Source: Marinomonas sargassi (GTDB lineage: Bacteria; Pseudomonadota; Gammaproteobacteria; Pseudomonadales; Marinomonadaceae). From it: a stretch of 64,000 nucleotides of DNA. This document shows, piece by piece, positions 16,069 through 24,794 of this stretch. The notes beneath the pieces are model-generated. The model was not told where the DNA came from, did not search any database, and was given only the letters and a program-made list of their open reading frames with translations. Position 1 is the first letter of the stretch, and the number at the start of each line of letters is the position of its first letter. Both the position numbers and the translations under genes were made by a program. Location of the stretch: assembly GCF_025716875.1 (NCBI RefSeq), contig NZ_JAOVZB010000002.1:372001-436000 (forward strand), written 5' to 3'.

Positions 16069-17775
16069 ATGAAACAGCACCCAGCCGTTGTAGAATTTTC
16101 AAAAATTTTATCCAACCAACATATTGAAACCAACGAACGCCGTACTGAACACTATCGTTCTGGTTGGCGCTCCGGCAAGGGCACTGCGTTGGCTGTACTT
16201 TTTCCGCAAACATTGGTGGAATATTGGCAAGTTTTAAAAGTCTGTATTGCCCATGATTGCATCGTCATAATGCAGGCTGCAAAAACAGGCTTAACCGAAG
16301 GCTCGACGCCAAGCGGTAACGATTACGACCGTGATGTGGTTGTTATCAACACTCTTTCGATGAATCAGCTACTGATATTAGGCGAAGGCGAGCAAGTCAT
16401 CAGCTTCCCGGGAACAACCTTACATAAGCTTGAAAAAACATTAAAACCGCTATCACGCTCACCACATTCAGTTATTGGGTCTTCTAGCCTTGGGGCGACT
16501 ATTGTTGGTGGGGTTGCCAATAACTCTGGCGGTGCTTTAGTGAAACGAGGGCCTGCTTATACCCAGCTATCTTTGTTTGCTCAGGTTAACGAAAAAGGTG
16601 AACTGAACCTCGTTAACCATTTAGGTATAGACCTAGGTGAATCCCCAGAAGAGATTCTACAAAACCTAGAAGATGGTAACTTTGATCATTCCTCTTTCAA
16701 TGCAGACCCAAACAAACAAGCCAGCGCACAAAATTACCAAGAGTTACTACGAAATGTGGATGCTAATACCCCAAGCCGCTACAACGCAGACACCTCACGC
16801 TTGTATGAAGCCAGTGGCTGCGCAGGAAAACTTGCAGTTTTTGCTGTAAGGCTCGATAGCTTCCCTGTCGCGAAAAAAGAAAAGTCTTTTTACATTGGTA
16901 CCAACAGCGCGTCCGCTCTTACTCAGTTACGACGCAGAATCTTATCTGAATTCACCAACCTTCCTGAAGTAGGCGAATACGTTCATCGTGATATTTTTGA
17001 TGTTGCAACAAAATATGGTAAAGACACCTTTTTAAGCATCAAGCACCTAGGCACGGACAGAATGCCAAAGATGTTCGCCCTAAAGGGTAAAATCGACTCT
17101 GTATTGAATAAGTCCGCACTCGCTCCTGACTACCTAACAGACAGAGTGATGCAAGGCGTTGCCAAATTATTCCCTCAACACCTGCCAAAGCGCATGCTGG
17201 AATTTAGAGAAAAGTATGAACACTACCTCATATTAAAAATGAGCGATGAAGGAATCGCTGAGGCAGAAAAGTTCTTACCCGAATTCTTTGATGACAAAGA
17301 CAATGGTGCCTATTTCGAATGTAATGCAGAAGAAGCTTCTAGTGCTTATTTACACCGCTTTGCCGCAGCGGGTGCCGCTATTCGTTATCAATTGCTACAC
17401 CAAAAAGAGGTTGGCGAAATGATAGCCCTTGATATCGCCTTGCGCCGTAACGAGTTTGACTGGGTAGAACAGCTTCCTGCATCGTTACAAGAAAAGATCG
17501 ATAAATCCTTATACTACGGACATTTTTTCTGCCATGTATTTCACCAAGATTACGTACTTAAGAAAGGCGTAGATGCCAAAGAAGTAAAGGCAGAAATGCT
17601 CAGAATTTTAGATGGTCGCGGTGCGAAATACCCAGCAGAGCACAATGTGGGTCATCTTTATAAAGCTGAAGATGATCTCGTTAAGTTCTACAAAAAGCTC
17701 GACCCAACTAATACCTTTAATCCGGGTATCGGCAAAATGGAAAAAACCAAGCGCAATTGCTCTTGTTGCTTATAA
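16069..17775 (+). CDS. dld: Quinone-dependent D-lactate dehydrogenase (first copy)
   Basis: A 568-residue peripheral membrane flavoenzyme oxidising D-lactate to pyruvate and passing electrons to quinone. The N-terminal FAD-binding PCMH domain includes AKTGLTEGSTPSGNDYDRD and SVIGSSSLGATIVGGVANNS. The middle and C-terminal Dld-specific parts include HRDIFDVATKYGKDTF, YYGHFFCHVFHQDYV and the end YPAEHNVGHLYKA with DPTNTFNPGIGKM. The length matches the Escherichia coli Dld type. The protein ends in a cysteine-rich tail NCSCCL, also cysteine-rich in the second copy at 49.8 kb. It is divergent from a LysR gene. Confidence 0.93.
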   Translation: MKQHPAVVEFSKILSNQHIETNERRTEHYRSGWRSGKGTALAVLFPQTLVEYWQVLKVCIAHDCIVIMQAAKTGLTEGSTPSGNDYDRDVVVINTLSMNQLLILGEGEQVISFPGTTLHKLEKTLKPLSRSPHSVIGSSSLGATIVGGVANNSGGALVKRGPAYTQLSLFAQVNEKGELNLVNHLGIDLGESPEEILQNLEDGNFDHSSFNADPNKQASAQNYQELLRNVDANTPSRYNADTSRLYEASGCAGKLAVFAVRLDSFPVAKKEKSFYIGTNSASALTQLRRRILSEFTNLPEVGEYVHRDIFDVATKYGKDTFLSIKHLGTDRMPKMFALKGKIDSVLNKSALAPDYLTDRVMQGVAKLFPQHLPKRMLEFREKYEHYLILKMSDEGIAEAEKFLPEFFDDKDNGAYFECNAEEASSAYLHRFAAAGAAIRYQLLHQKEVGEMIALDIALRRNEFDWVEQLPASLQEKIDKSLYYGHFFCHVFHQDYVLKKGVDAKEVKAEMLRILDGRGAKYPAEHNVGHLYKAEDDLVKFYKKLDPTNTFNPGIGKMEKTKRNCSCCL

Positions 17776-17782
17776 GAAAAAC

Positions 17783-17824
17783 AGAGATAACCAATTAAAC
17801 GATCCCTTGGTTATCTCTTTCTTT
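17783..17824 (+). terminator. Rho-independent terminator after dld
   Basis: Perfect 12-base arms at 17783-17794 and 17807-17818 with a 12-base loop, then TTTCTTT. It starts eight bases after the dld stop. Confidence 0.85.
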
Positions 17825-17949
17825 AATTATCAATAAAATATTGATTCTGATTAGATATAAAGCCAGTTTATCTACAATAAAATAACAACTATATTGATTT
17901 CATTATCTGAGTTCGACACGTTTTTCGAACCAAATTTGAGGATATCAAT

Positions 17950-18966
17950 ATGAAATATACAACTAACCATCAAAGCACTCCAACTCAAAACACTCTATCT
18001 CAAAGCACTCTAACTCAAAGCCCTGTTACTCAAGGTACAGTTGCTCAAAGTACAACTGCTCAAACCCCATTATTAATGGCGCAAAACCTTGTCTTGCCTT
18101 CACGAGAAGAGATGCTCCAGCGTGCACCTTCTGTTCAGCACTTTTGGGATTCAAACCGCAACTTATTGGCTGACGCTTGGCAGGAATGGGAGGCAATTCC
18201 AAGTAATCAGCTAAATATTGAAAGCGACCTACTTTTAGACGAAAAATTACGTGCTGCAGTCACTCAAGCATGGCGTGAACCCGCCATTGAGTCTGAGGTA
18301 GAAAATTTATGGCAAGAGGTATCAACGGATGTTTATCAGAGCCAGTTCTTTGACCCAGAACAAATCGTCGAGCTACGTAATTACTTAGATAAAGTCGCTG
18401 CAAGTGAAATCCCCATGCGCCCTCCCTACGGAATTGTATTGAACCGCTATGGTGCCATGCTGGATCCACGTTCAGAGGGGTATCTTGCTGCGCCTAGTTT
18501 TCAAAAGCTTTACCGCAAAATTGTGGACGAATATATGCGACCTATCGCACGCCTTTTGTTCCCAGAAATAGTCGGCTACGACACACAAAGCTTTGGCTTT
18601 TCTATCCAGTATCAAGCAGGGAAAGACACTTCTCTTCGACTTCATACGGATGCGTCGTCGGTTACCCTAAATATCAATATTAACCTTCCTGATGAAGAGT
18701 TCGCCGGCTCAGAAGTAGACTTCTATGACCCGAGCACAGGTAAGGTAAATAGGCTCTCCTTCAAGCCGGGGACAGCAATGATACATAGGGGCAACGTCGC
18801 CCATGCAGCGCAACCGATAACCAGCGGTACACGCTCCAACCTTGTACTTTGGCTTTATGGAGATCGTATGCAAATACCCAATGGCAGGAATCAAAATACG
18901 AGTATAGATGCAGCTCAACGTTGGACTACTCCTACCAGTAAACAGGATACCTTCGCACCATTTTGA
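17950..18966 (+). CDS. 2OG-Fe(II) oxygenase superfamily protein with N-terminal pentapeptide repeats
   Basis: A 338-residue protein. The C-terminal half is a double-stranded beta-helix oxygenase: the iron ligands read HTD in LRLHTDASSVTLNIN and the distal histidine is in HRGNVAHAA, followed by the 2-oxoglutarate-binding arginine in SGTRSNLVLW. A short ENLWQEVSTDVYQ region precedes it. Residues 8-40 are six 5-residue units rich in Gln, Ser and Thr (see repeat). The ATG at 17950 has GAGGATAT ahead. A later in-frame ATG would exclude the repeats, but no better ribosome site is seen there. Substrate unknown. It sits alone between two hairpins. Confidence 0.75.
   Translation: MKYTTNHQSTPTQNTLSQSTLTQSPVTQGTVAQSTTAQTPLLMAQNLVLPSREEMLQRAPSVQHFWDSNRNLLADAWQEWEAIPSNQLNIESDLLLDEKLRAAVTQAWREPAIESEVENLWQEVSTDVYQSQFFDPEQIVELRNYLDKVAASEIPMRPPYGIVLNRYGAMLDPRSEGYLAAPSFQKLYRKIVDEYMRPIARLLFPEIVGYDTQSFGFSIQYQAGKDTSLRLHTDASSVTLNININLPDEEFAGSEVDFYDPSTGKVNRLSFKPGTAMIHRGNVAHAAQPITSGTRSNLVLWLYGDRMQIPNGRNQNTSIDAAQRWTTPTSKQDTFAPF
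17971..18060 (+). repeat. Six tandem 15-bp units coding QSTLT-like pentapeptides
   Basis: Units start at 17971, 17986, 18001, 18016, 18031 and 18046, each beginning CAA and coding Gln-Ser/Asn/Gly-Thr/Pro-x-Thr/Ser/Ala; a partial seventh starts at 18061. They lie in frame at the oxygenase N-terminus and could expand or shrink by whole units without shifting the frame. Confidence 0.85.
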
Positions 18967-19008
18967 GATATTAAAGGGAGCAACTAGTAAGTTGCTCCCT
19001 TTAATATC
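18967..19008 (+). terminator. Perfect 18-base inverted repeat, probable terminator
   Basis: Arms 18967-18984 and 18991-19008 are exactly complementary around a six-base loop, starting right at the oxygenase stop codon. There is no long T-run after the stem, though its last bases are AT-rich, so it could equally be an mRNA-stabilising hairpin. Confidence 0.7.
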
Positions 19009-19221
19009 TGCAAAGTAATTACTCTAGGATTCGACAACAAATCCCCAAGTTTCAGTAGTATCTCTCTCTATAAAATACACCTTAGTAAATTGTTTAATAA
19101 ATAATCAAGTTAAAGCATTTTCTTTTGAATCTATGTGCTAGACTCCCGCCTATTCAGAACCTACACCAAACCTTCAGTCAGCAAAATCTGCTGCTTATCT
19201 AATATTTAAAGAGTAACCAAA

Positions 19222-19992
19222 ATGCAAAACCTTACTACGGATGGACAACAGCTCGTTAATGGCCTTTGTGCTAGATATAACCTGAGCTATGACGCTGTGT
19301 TACATATGCTGATAGCAGTCAACAATGGATCTGGCGGTATGGCGCAGTTTAGTTGCCCAGAGTTAGGTGGATCTGGTCAATGGATGCGTGGCGGCATGAC
19401 AATGGTCGGTGATATGTTTAATTATGGACTGAAAGCTACCGTCGATAATTTATGTAATGAGCTTGCAAACGGCCTCGCTAATCTACAAGTGTTTGTACCA
19501 ATTCCACAGGGTACACCGGGTAGCAGTTTATGGTGGCCGGGAGACTTAGGACAACCCTTTAGCAGCGGTGCACAAAACAACATTCGTTACGCTGTATTCC
19601 CTAATCGTTTAGCCGTTGAGCTCAACGGTCAGGTTACTGTTTATAACACGCTAGACAACAACATTAGCGGAGTAAACCAACAACAAGGTGGAGACTCATC
19701 CCTCACCTTTAGTAGTCAATATGGCACTATTGCTGTTAGCAGTTTACCTATTGTTTCTGGTGCAGGGCTAGCACCTGCACCGCAGCAAAATTTTGCAGAG
19801 CCAGTTCAGCAAAATAATAATTTTCAGCCTCAACACCAAAACTTAGATGCTCCGACTATGAATCTAGCTAGCTCAAACTCAATTGATGAGACAATTCAAA
19901 TTATCGAAAAGTTAGCCAAGTTAAAAGACATGGGAGCTATATCTGAAAGTGAATACAATAGTAAAAAAACAGAGCTGCTGAATAAAATTTAA
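19222..19992 (+). CDS. SHOCT-domain protein of unknown function
   Basis: A 256-residue protein. Residues about 1-115 are glycine-rich with regular helices (GQQLVNGLCARYNLSYDAV, then CPELGGSGQWMRGGM), giving a compact conserved-looking block. The middle is Asn/Gln-rich linker. The last 35 residues (IEKLAKLKDMGAISESEY) are a SHOCT motif, a short helical C-terminal domain thought to mediate oligomerisation. No signal peptide or membrane helix. The N-terminal block is not a family I can name beyond other SHOCT-linked hypotheticals. Confidence 0.65.
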   Translation: MQNLTTDGQQLVNGLCARYNLSYDAVLHMLIAVNNGSGGMAQFSCPELGGSGQWMRGGMTMVGDMFNYGLKATVDNLCNELANGLANLQVFVPIPQGTPGSSLWWPGDLGQPFSSGAQNNIRYAVFPNRLAVELNGQVTVYNTLDNNISGVNQQQGGDSSLTFSSQYGTIAVSSLPIVSGAGLAPAPQQNFAEPVQQNNNFQPQHQNLDAPTMNLASSNSIDETIQIIEKLAKLKDMGAISESEYNSKKTELLNKI

Positions 19993-20017
19993 GTGTTCTG
20001 CTGAGTTCAATCTATCA

Positions 20018-20068
20018 ATAGAAAAGCCAACAGTTTGGGATCAGTTCCGAGTGTTGGCTTTTCTATAT
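20018..20068. terminator. Bidirectional terminator between convergent genes
   Basis: Fifteen-base perfect arms at 20018-20032 and 20052-20066, with A-run and T-run inside the stem ends, lie between the SHOCT gene and the leftward diguanylate cyclase gene. Confidence 0.8.
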
Positions 20069-20110
20069 AAAGTAAGGTGTAAGAATATTTATTAATGCAC
20101 TGGACTATTA

Positions 20111-21184
20111 TCAATGCTGGCAACAAATCACTCTGTTTCGGCCTTCTTTCTTGCCTTGATACAAAGCGGTATCTGCATGGTTGATCAAGGTCTCAGGCGC
20201 ACTTAATTGACCAACTTCTGAGCAGCAAATGCCCACTGTTGCTGTAATAGTAATACTGTTATCTTTAAACAGGAAAGGAGCAGATTCTAGAGTTTCTAAT
20301 ATTTTATTAGCAATATTCTCGGCCTGCTCTGCAGTAACATCTGACAATATAATTAAAAACTCTTCCCCACCATAACGCCCAACAGAATCACCTTTAGTTC
20401 TCAGTGAAGTTTCCAGTATTTTTGCAACATGAACTAATACTTGATCCCCCACAGAATGGCCGTATTGATCGTTAATCCTTTTAAAGAAATCAATATCAAG
20501 CATTATGACTGCATAAGCCTCGCCTTCAAGTAGAGACCTTTCATGTATTTGATACAAAGACTTTAAGACACTACGGCGGTTAGAGATCTTTGTGAGTACA
20601 TCCATATTGGCCTGACGATTCAGTCTAGTACTATAAATATTAGTGATGCGAAGAAACTCAACGCTAAATATTGTAGAGAGAATGGTTGATAGTACTATCC
20701 AAAATGCCCGTGATTTGGTTTTTGATTCCGAAACAATTTCTTCAGTGTAATTTGGCAGGTGCATCTCAGAAACTAGTAAGGCAACGACAAGTACAGTCAG
20801 CATAACGCACATAAGCCAAGCCGCTTTCGCGCTATAAACAAGTAAACAGATAAAAATGGGAATAATTGGAAAAATAACAGAAAACTGGCTATTTACCCCA
20901 CCAGAAATGACAAGCAAAGGAACCAAAGCAAGTAAGCTATAAAAAATAATAATAAAGCTGAGAGTTACTTTTTTAATTTGTGGAGAGATGTAAAAATAAA
21001 ATGACAAACCTAAACAGGAATTAAACACTCCGATATAAGTAAAGACCATAGACTGCTCTACAAACATCGGTCTTACCACTGTTGCAAAAGCAATCAAACA
21101 AGCAACATAGAGCATGCACTTTTTAGCAAGTAAAACTCTTAAAACCTCGGTGTCCACTTTATCACTTCCTGCAACATCAAACAT
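20111..21184 (-). CDS. Membrane-anchored diguanylate cyclase (GGDEF)
   Basis: A 357-residue protein. Residues about 20-185 hold five or six hydrophobic helices with little periplasmic sequence, a MASE-like sensory anchor. Residues about 190-357 are a GGDEF domain: DVLTKISNRRS opens it, DIDFFKRINDQYGHSVGDQVL follows, and the active site reads GGEEF at 272-276. It should make cyclic di-GMP. The inhibitory RxxD site is not present in its normal register (LRTKGDSVGRY), so product inhibition may be weaker. No partner gene is adjacent. Confidence 0.88.
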   Translation of the reverse strand: MFDVAGSDKVDTEVLRVLLAKKCMLYVACLIAFATVVRPMFVEQSMVFTYIGVFNSCLGLSFYFYISPQIKKVTLSFIIIFYSLLALVPLLVISGGVNSQFSVIFPIIPIFICLLVYSAKAAWLMCVMLTVLVVALLVSEMHLPNYTEEIVSESKTKSRAFWIVLSTILSTIFSVEFLRITNIYSTRLNRQANMDVLTKISNRRSVLKSLYQIHERSLLEGEAYAVIMLDIDFFKRINDQYGHSVGDQVLVHVAKILETSLRTKGDSVGRYGGEEFLIILSDVTAEQAENIANKILETLESAPFLFKDNSITITATVGICCSEVGQLSAPETLINHADTALYQGKKEGRNRVICCQH

Positions 21185-21337
21185 TGTTCAAAAAATAACC
21201 ATCAGTATATAGTTTTACATGTAAAAGAGAATACTTAGTATTTAAATAGCCTTTTTTATTAGTGCAACTTAGAAAAGCTGCACTAACTACAGCTCTCAAG
21301 GGCGAAAAAAGTGATCAGTGGAAGAGGCAATATTTCC

Positions 21338-22255
21338 CTAAAACTTTGCTTTTAAGCGATAAATGGCTTTTTTTACTTCTTCAGCGTGAGTGAGGTGGAT
21401 AATATGATTAGCCTCTTCTAAAAAGACCACGTCTAAATCTGCCGAGGTAAAAATGTTTGGTGCTTTAACTGCACTACCGGGTCTCACTAAACCGTCTTTT
21501 TTGCCTTGCACAATCACAATGGGCAAATCCAATTGAGAGAACAAATATTGCGCCTCAGCTAAACTAGGTTGAATGGCCATCACTTCATCATTGGAGTGGC
21601 GCCACATGGCAGGCAGGATAAAGTCGGGAAGCCAATCAAAAAGTTTATTGAACCATCTTGCTTCCGCTAGAGCTGGGTCTAAATCGCCTGCCAAGATGAC
21701 GATACCTTTGACTAAATGAGGGTAATCGGCCGCCAGTTTTGGCACCAAAGAACCACCTAAAGAATGCCCCACTAAAATGACTTTCTCTTCGTCATTAGCT
21801 CGCCATATCGATTCTAACATAGGGCCAATAAGAGCTGACTGGGCAGCTAGGTCACTTGGAAACCTTGAATTAGGATAAGTAGACCCTCCCCACCCTGGTC
21901 TATCCATGGAGTACACATAAAAATCCTGCTTCAACTCTTCGTCTAAAAAGTATTGGGCAAAGCCCTCCCAGCTACCCGGAGTTCCATGCACAAACACTAA
22001 GCTTTCTTTATCAAGGGAGTGATTCGATTCAGAATGGCTTGGAATGGCTTCAACATAATGAAGAGAATAGTCAGACAAGGCGAGTGTGTGATGCTCTTTA
22101 AGCTCTGGTGCATTGTTTAATTGCTTAATCGTAGCTTGGTTTTTTCTCATATCATCGTCCATAAAACAGGCAGTTAAGAAAAGTGAGACGCAGACAAATA
22201 CAATATACCTAACAAGGCTCACTGCGCTAAACAGATTCTTATTGGGGAGCAGCAT
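21338..22255 (-). CDS. Alpha/beta-hydrolase lipoprotein
   Basis: A 305-residue protein starting with a signal peptide and lipobox LTAC, so it is probably lipid-anchored. The hydrolase fold follows: oxyanion strand VFVHGTPGSWEGFAQYF, nucleophile elbow GHSLGGS, a downstream acid in the VIVQGKKDGLVRP region, and the catalytic histidine in EEANHIIHLTH. Substrate cannot be read. Being secreted makes an ester or lipid hydrolase in the envelope plausible. It is separate from its neighbours. Confidence 0.8.
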   Translation of the reverse strand: MLLPNKNLFSAVSLVRYIVFVCVSLFLTACFMDDDMRKNQATIKQLNNAPELKEHHTLALSDYSLHYVEAIPSHSESNHSLDKESLVFVHGTPGSWEGFAQYFLDEELKQDFYVYSMDRPGWGGSTYPNSRFPSDLAAQSALIGPMLESIWRANDEEKVILVGHSLGGSLVPKLAADYPHLVKGIVILAGDLDPALAEARWFNKLFDWLPDFILPAMWRHSNDEVMAIQPSLAEAQYLFSQLDLPIVIVQGKKDGLVRPGSAVKAPNIFTSADLDVVFLEEANHIIHLTHAEEVKKAIYRLKAKF

Positions 22256-22342
22256 TAAACTCTATCTCAATTAGAAACACTGCCTGAGACTCTAATGTTA
22301 AGAATAAAGTTCAGTTTGAAAAAGGAGTTTATCAAGTATTTA

Positions 22343-22939
22343 TTACTGACGTTTTATCGCTATGACAGAATAGGTATGCCAGTGTTTCAGTTTCCCAAGA
22401 GAGGTTTTAGCTTTTTCATCTCGTTCAATAAACTTAATAACATCAAAGTTTTCAAACAAGACTCTCACAGCATCCTCTGATAATGGTGTTGTTGGAGTGC
22501 GATAATTGGAAGCCCAACTATCCTTAAGCCCCATAAAATCTCCAACAAAAACGCCACCAGCAACAATAGAAGACTCTAGATTATTCCACGTATTTTCAAA
22601 CACCAATGGGTTCGCAAAAAACAAGCTTGAGCTGGCGTTAATAATGCCTGCTATGGGGTAATCGAAATTTTCAAAAGAAGATTCTGTGATAGATACAGGT
22701 GTAAAAGGGTCAAACCTATCACGGCAAATATCAATGGCATCTGGGTTAATATCAAACCCGTAAACTCGATAGCCCTTTTCTGCAAGATAAGCAATATCAC
22801 GTCCTGTACCACACCCACAGTCTATCGCTACTTCGAGACCGGATTTATTAAGACTGACTGCAAACTCTATACGCTTAGAATGAGGGCGAGATAATGCTTG
22901 ATCATAATATTGTCGCCATACTTCTGTATTTTTATCCAT
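22343..22939 (-). CDS. Class I SAM-dependent methyltransferase
   Basis: A 198-residue single-domain protein with motif I AIDCGCGTGRDIAYLAEKG and an acidic motif II residue in GFDINPDAID, the S-adenosylmethionine site of class I methyltransferases. FENTWNNLESSIVAGGVFVGD is the usual strand-4/helix region. Tellurite-resistance TehB-like proteins and many small-molecule methyltransferases look like this; the acceptor is not identifiable. It lies 22 bases downstream of a VOC gene on the same strand and probably shares its transcript. Confidence 0.8.
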   Translation of the reverse strand: MDKNTEVWRQYYDQALSRPHSKRIEFAVSLNKSGLEVAIDCGCGTGRDIAYLAEKGYRVYGFDINPDAIDICRDRFDPFTPVSITESSFENFDYPIAGIINASSSLFFANPLVFENTWNNLESSIVAGGVFVGDFMGLKDSWASNYRTPTTPLSEDAVRVLFENFDVIKFIERDEKAKTSLGKLKHWHTYSVIAIKRQ

Positions 22940-22961
22940 TTATCGTCTTTCCAGCTAATGG

Positions 22962-23390
22962 CTACACATCCACACAATCAGAATAAAATCTAATTTCTAG
23001 GACATTACCGTCAGGGTCATTAAAGTAGGTGGAAACAGCTGCAACTCCCTGCGCACCAAAGGAATTTTCTCCCGCTGAAGTGAGTTTGGTATTTTGAGAT
23101 TTCAGCCGACCTATAATGTCACTGTATTCTTCTTCCGTCATAGATAGACATATATGATTAATTGGAGTGCCGCCAGCTTCGCTGCCAGTAAAGTTTGTCA
23201 CAAGAGGAAATAAAGTGTCGTATTCCATTAAATCAAAAATAGTTTTTTCATTCAGACGGACACTAGGAAAAGGGGCGTTATTATTGAAATAATCATCTTC
23301 ACGCTCAGGGGTAAAGCCAAGAATATCAACATAAAAATCCAAAGAGCGTCTAACATCCTTTACCCAAATAACAACATGATCTACATCCAT
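22962..23390 (-). CDS. VOC superfamily protein
   Basis: A 142-residue protein with both VOC modules: DHVVIWVKDVRRSLDFYVDILGF at the start and INHICLSMTEEEY with YFNDPDGNVLEIRFY at the end. His4-like, His-in-INHI and Glu-in-LEIRF positions match the metal ligands of the fold. Function unknown. It precedes the methyltransferase gene by 22 bases in the same direction. Confidence 0.78.
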   Translation of the reverse strand: MDVDHVVIWVKDVRRSLDFYVDILGFTPEREDDYFNNNAPFPSVRLNEKTIFDLMEYDTLFPLVTNFTGSEAGGTPINHICLSMTEEEYSDIIGRLKSQNTKLTSAGENSFGAQGVAAVSTYFNDPDGNVLEIRFYSDCVDV

Positions 23391-23554
23391 AAAAACTCCT
23401 TTTTATATTTCTCTAAGTTAGCTTCCAGCTTTCAATTGAGCTTGCATCGCAACATCAGTCTAACACCAAAAAAAGACACTCATTAGGAAGCAGCACAAAA
23501 CTTAAAAGTAATATCCTACGTAACACTTATATTCCCATACTCATTGGCACTATT

Positions 23555-23977
23555 ATGAAAAACTTCTCTCTATTGATGATGGTAGTATTTAGCTCTTCTT
23601 CATACGCTAACCACCCAGTTGTTTTAAATGATCCAACCCCCTTACAGTGGAAAAACCGGCTTATCATAGTAAACGAGCCACAAAAAACAGACTCGGTTTT
23701 AGCGCTTATCAAGGCAAATAATGATGAAATAAATGATCGAGATATAGTCTGGTTTATCTTTGATAATAAAGAGGTCTTAACAAACTACACTGGGCGTTTA
23801 TCAGCTAGATTTACATACAATACTAAGCAGATGTACCTGTTAGGTGAAGACACTGTCACCTTGATAGGTAAAGACAGCGGTTTAAAGTCTCAGCAAAGCC
23901 AAATAAATCTGCCAAATATTTTCTCACAAATTGATGCTATGCCAATGCGACAGAGGGAGATGAGAGAAAGGAAGTAG
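23555..23977 (+). CDS. DUF4174-domain exported protein
   Basis: A 140-residue protein with a signal peptide (cut probably after SSSSYA). The mature part has the DUF4174 pattern: LQWKNRLIIVNEPQ, DIVWFIFDNKEV, VTLIGKDSGLKSQ and the closing IDAMPMRQREMRERK, which is very characteristic. The fold is thioredoxin-like but lacks cysteines in the active position here, so redox activity is doubtful. Function of the family is unknown; the protein is likely periplasmic. Confidence 0.82.
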   Translation: MKNFSLLMMVVFSSSSYANHPVVLNDPTPLQWKNRLIIVNEPQKTDSVLALIKANNDEINDRDIVWFIFDNKEVLTNYTGRLSARFTYNTKQMYLLGEDTVTLIGKDSGLKSQQSQINLPNIFSQIDAMPMRQREMRERK

Positions 23978-24046
23978 CTTTTCAAAACACTACTTCCTTA
24001 AGGCTATTAATGGTCGTCAACATCTAACCCTATTAGGTTGTATAAA

Positions 24047-24571
24047 TCACTCAACATTGTCTTTTATAAAGCGATTTAGTGCTGATACAGAGCGAATTAC
24101 ATGTAAAGACTTCCCCTCTGTACGCTTCTCCAACCTTTCCAAGAAAGCATGGTTCCAAAATTTAGGACACAACTTTAATATTTTATAACTTTCTAGTGCT
24201 CCTTTTAATATTGAACAACCTTCAGGCCAGCCCTCAGGTTTGATAAAGAGGCCTTTTAAGAAACGTTTCGCCACCAGCCAATAAGTTACTGGGTAAGATA
24301 AGTCGATATAAATAATAGTATCCGCTGCTTCCAAGCGTCTATTGAAGGATTCCATTGAATTCATTGGCCCAAAGCCTTCTATGATCCATTTATCCGAGGA
24401 AAGAATGCTCTCATGGGTTTCCTCGTAATATTTTCGATCAACTTCTTCGCCATTTGGCTTATATAAAATAGAGTCCACTGCATACAACTTTATACCTGTT
24501 GCTAAAGCGAGCTTTTTACTTAAGGTGGACTTACCATTTGCTGGCTTGCCAAATACCGCAATTTTTTTCAT
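24047..24571 (-). CDS. Small P-loop kinase (FlaR/adenylate-kinase-like)
   Basis: A 174-residue P-loop NTPase starting KKIAVFGKPANGKSTLSKKLA, a Walker A motif, followed by LYAVDSILYKPNGEEV and IIEGFGPMNS. The arrangement resembles FlaR/topology-modulation proteins and other small nucleoside/shikimate-kinase-like enzymes. Phosphate acceptor not known. The two catalytic arginine-rich helices (FNRRLEAAD, LVAKRFLKG) are present. Confidence 0.65.
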   Translation of the reverse strand: MKKIAVFGKPANGKSTLSKKLALATGIKLYAVDSILYKPNGEEVDRKYYEETHESILSSDKWIIEGFGPMNSMESFNRRLEAADTIIYIDLSYPVTYWLVAKRFLKGLFIKPEGWPEGCSILKGALESYKILKLCPKFWNHAFLERLEKRTEGKSLHVIRSVSALNRFIKDNVE

Positions 24572-24615
24572 TTTAACGCCTCCAACTAAAATAATTACCC
24601 AGAAGCAGAAATAGA

Positions 24616-24638
24616 AAACCCGCCTCTTGGGCGGGTTT
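24616..24638 (-). terminator. Rho-independent terminator
   Basis: A nine-pair GC-rich stem (arms 24616-24624 and 24630-24638). Read on the minus strand it ends in TTTTC, so it ends transcription of the leftward gene at 24795-25793 before the kinase gene. Confidence 0.75.
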
Positions 24639-24794
24639 GATAAATAATTAACGCATCACAAGTCCCACCATTTCTAAGAAATGATGATAATAATTCGAAC
24701 TGTTTTTTGCGTAGGATGTATATTCATAAAATCATTTTGATGAACGAATTATTAAAAGTCAATGCGTTCATTATCTGGCATAGAAAAGCCAACA

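Noticed and set aside
16069-16400. GLTEGSTP in the first Dld versus GLTGGSTP in the second as an inactivating change
   Set aside because: As I recall, E. coli Dld itself has Glu at this position, so it is a natural variant rather than a defect.
20111-21184. Inhibitory I-site in the diguanylate cyclase
   Set aside because: The expected RxxD five residues before GGEEF is not present; the nearest Arg and Asp are one residue too far apart.
24780-24794. Fifteen bases identical to the left terminator arm at 20018-20032
   Set aside because: Only one arm is shared and there is no second half nearby; likely chance or a decayed fragment.
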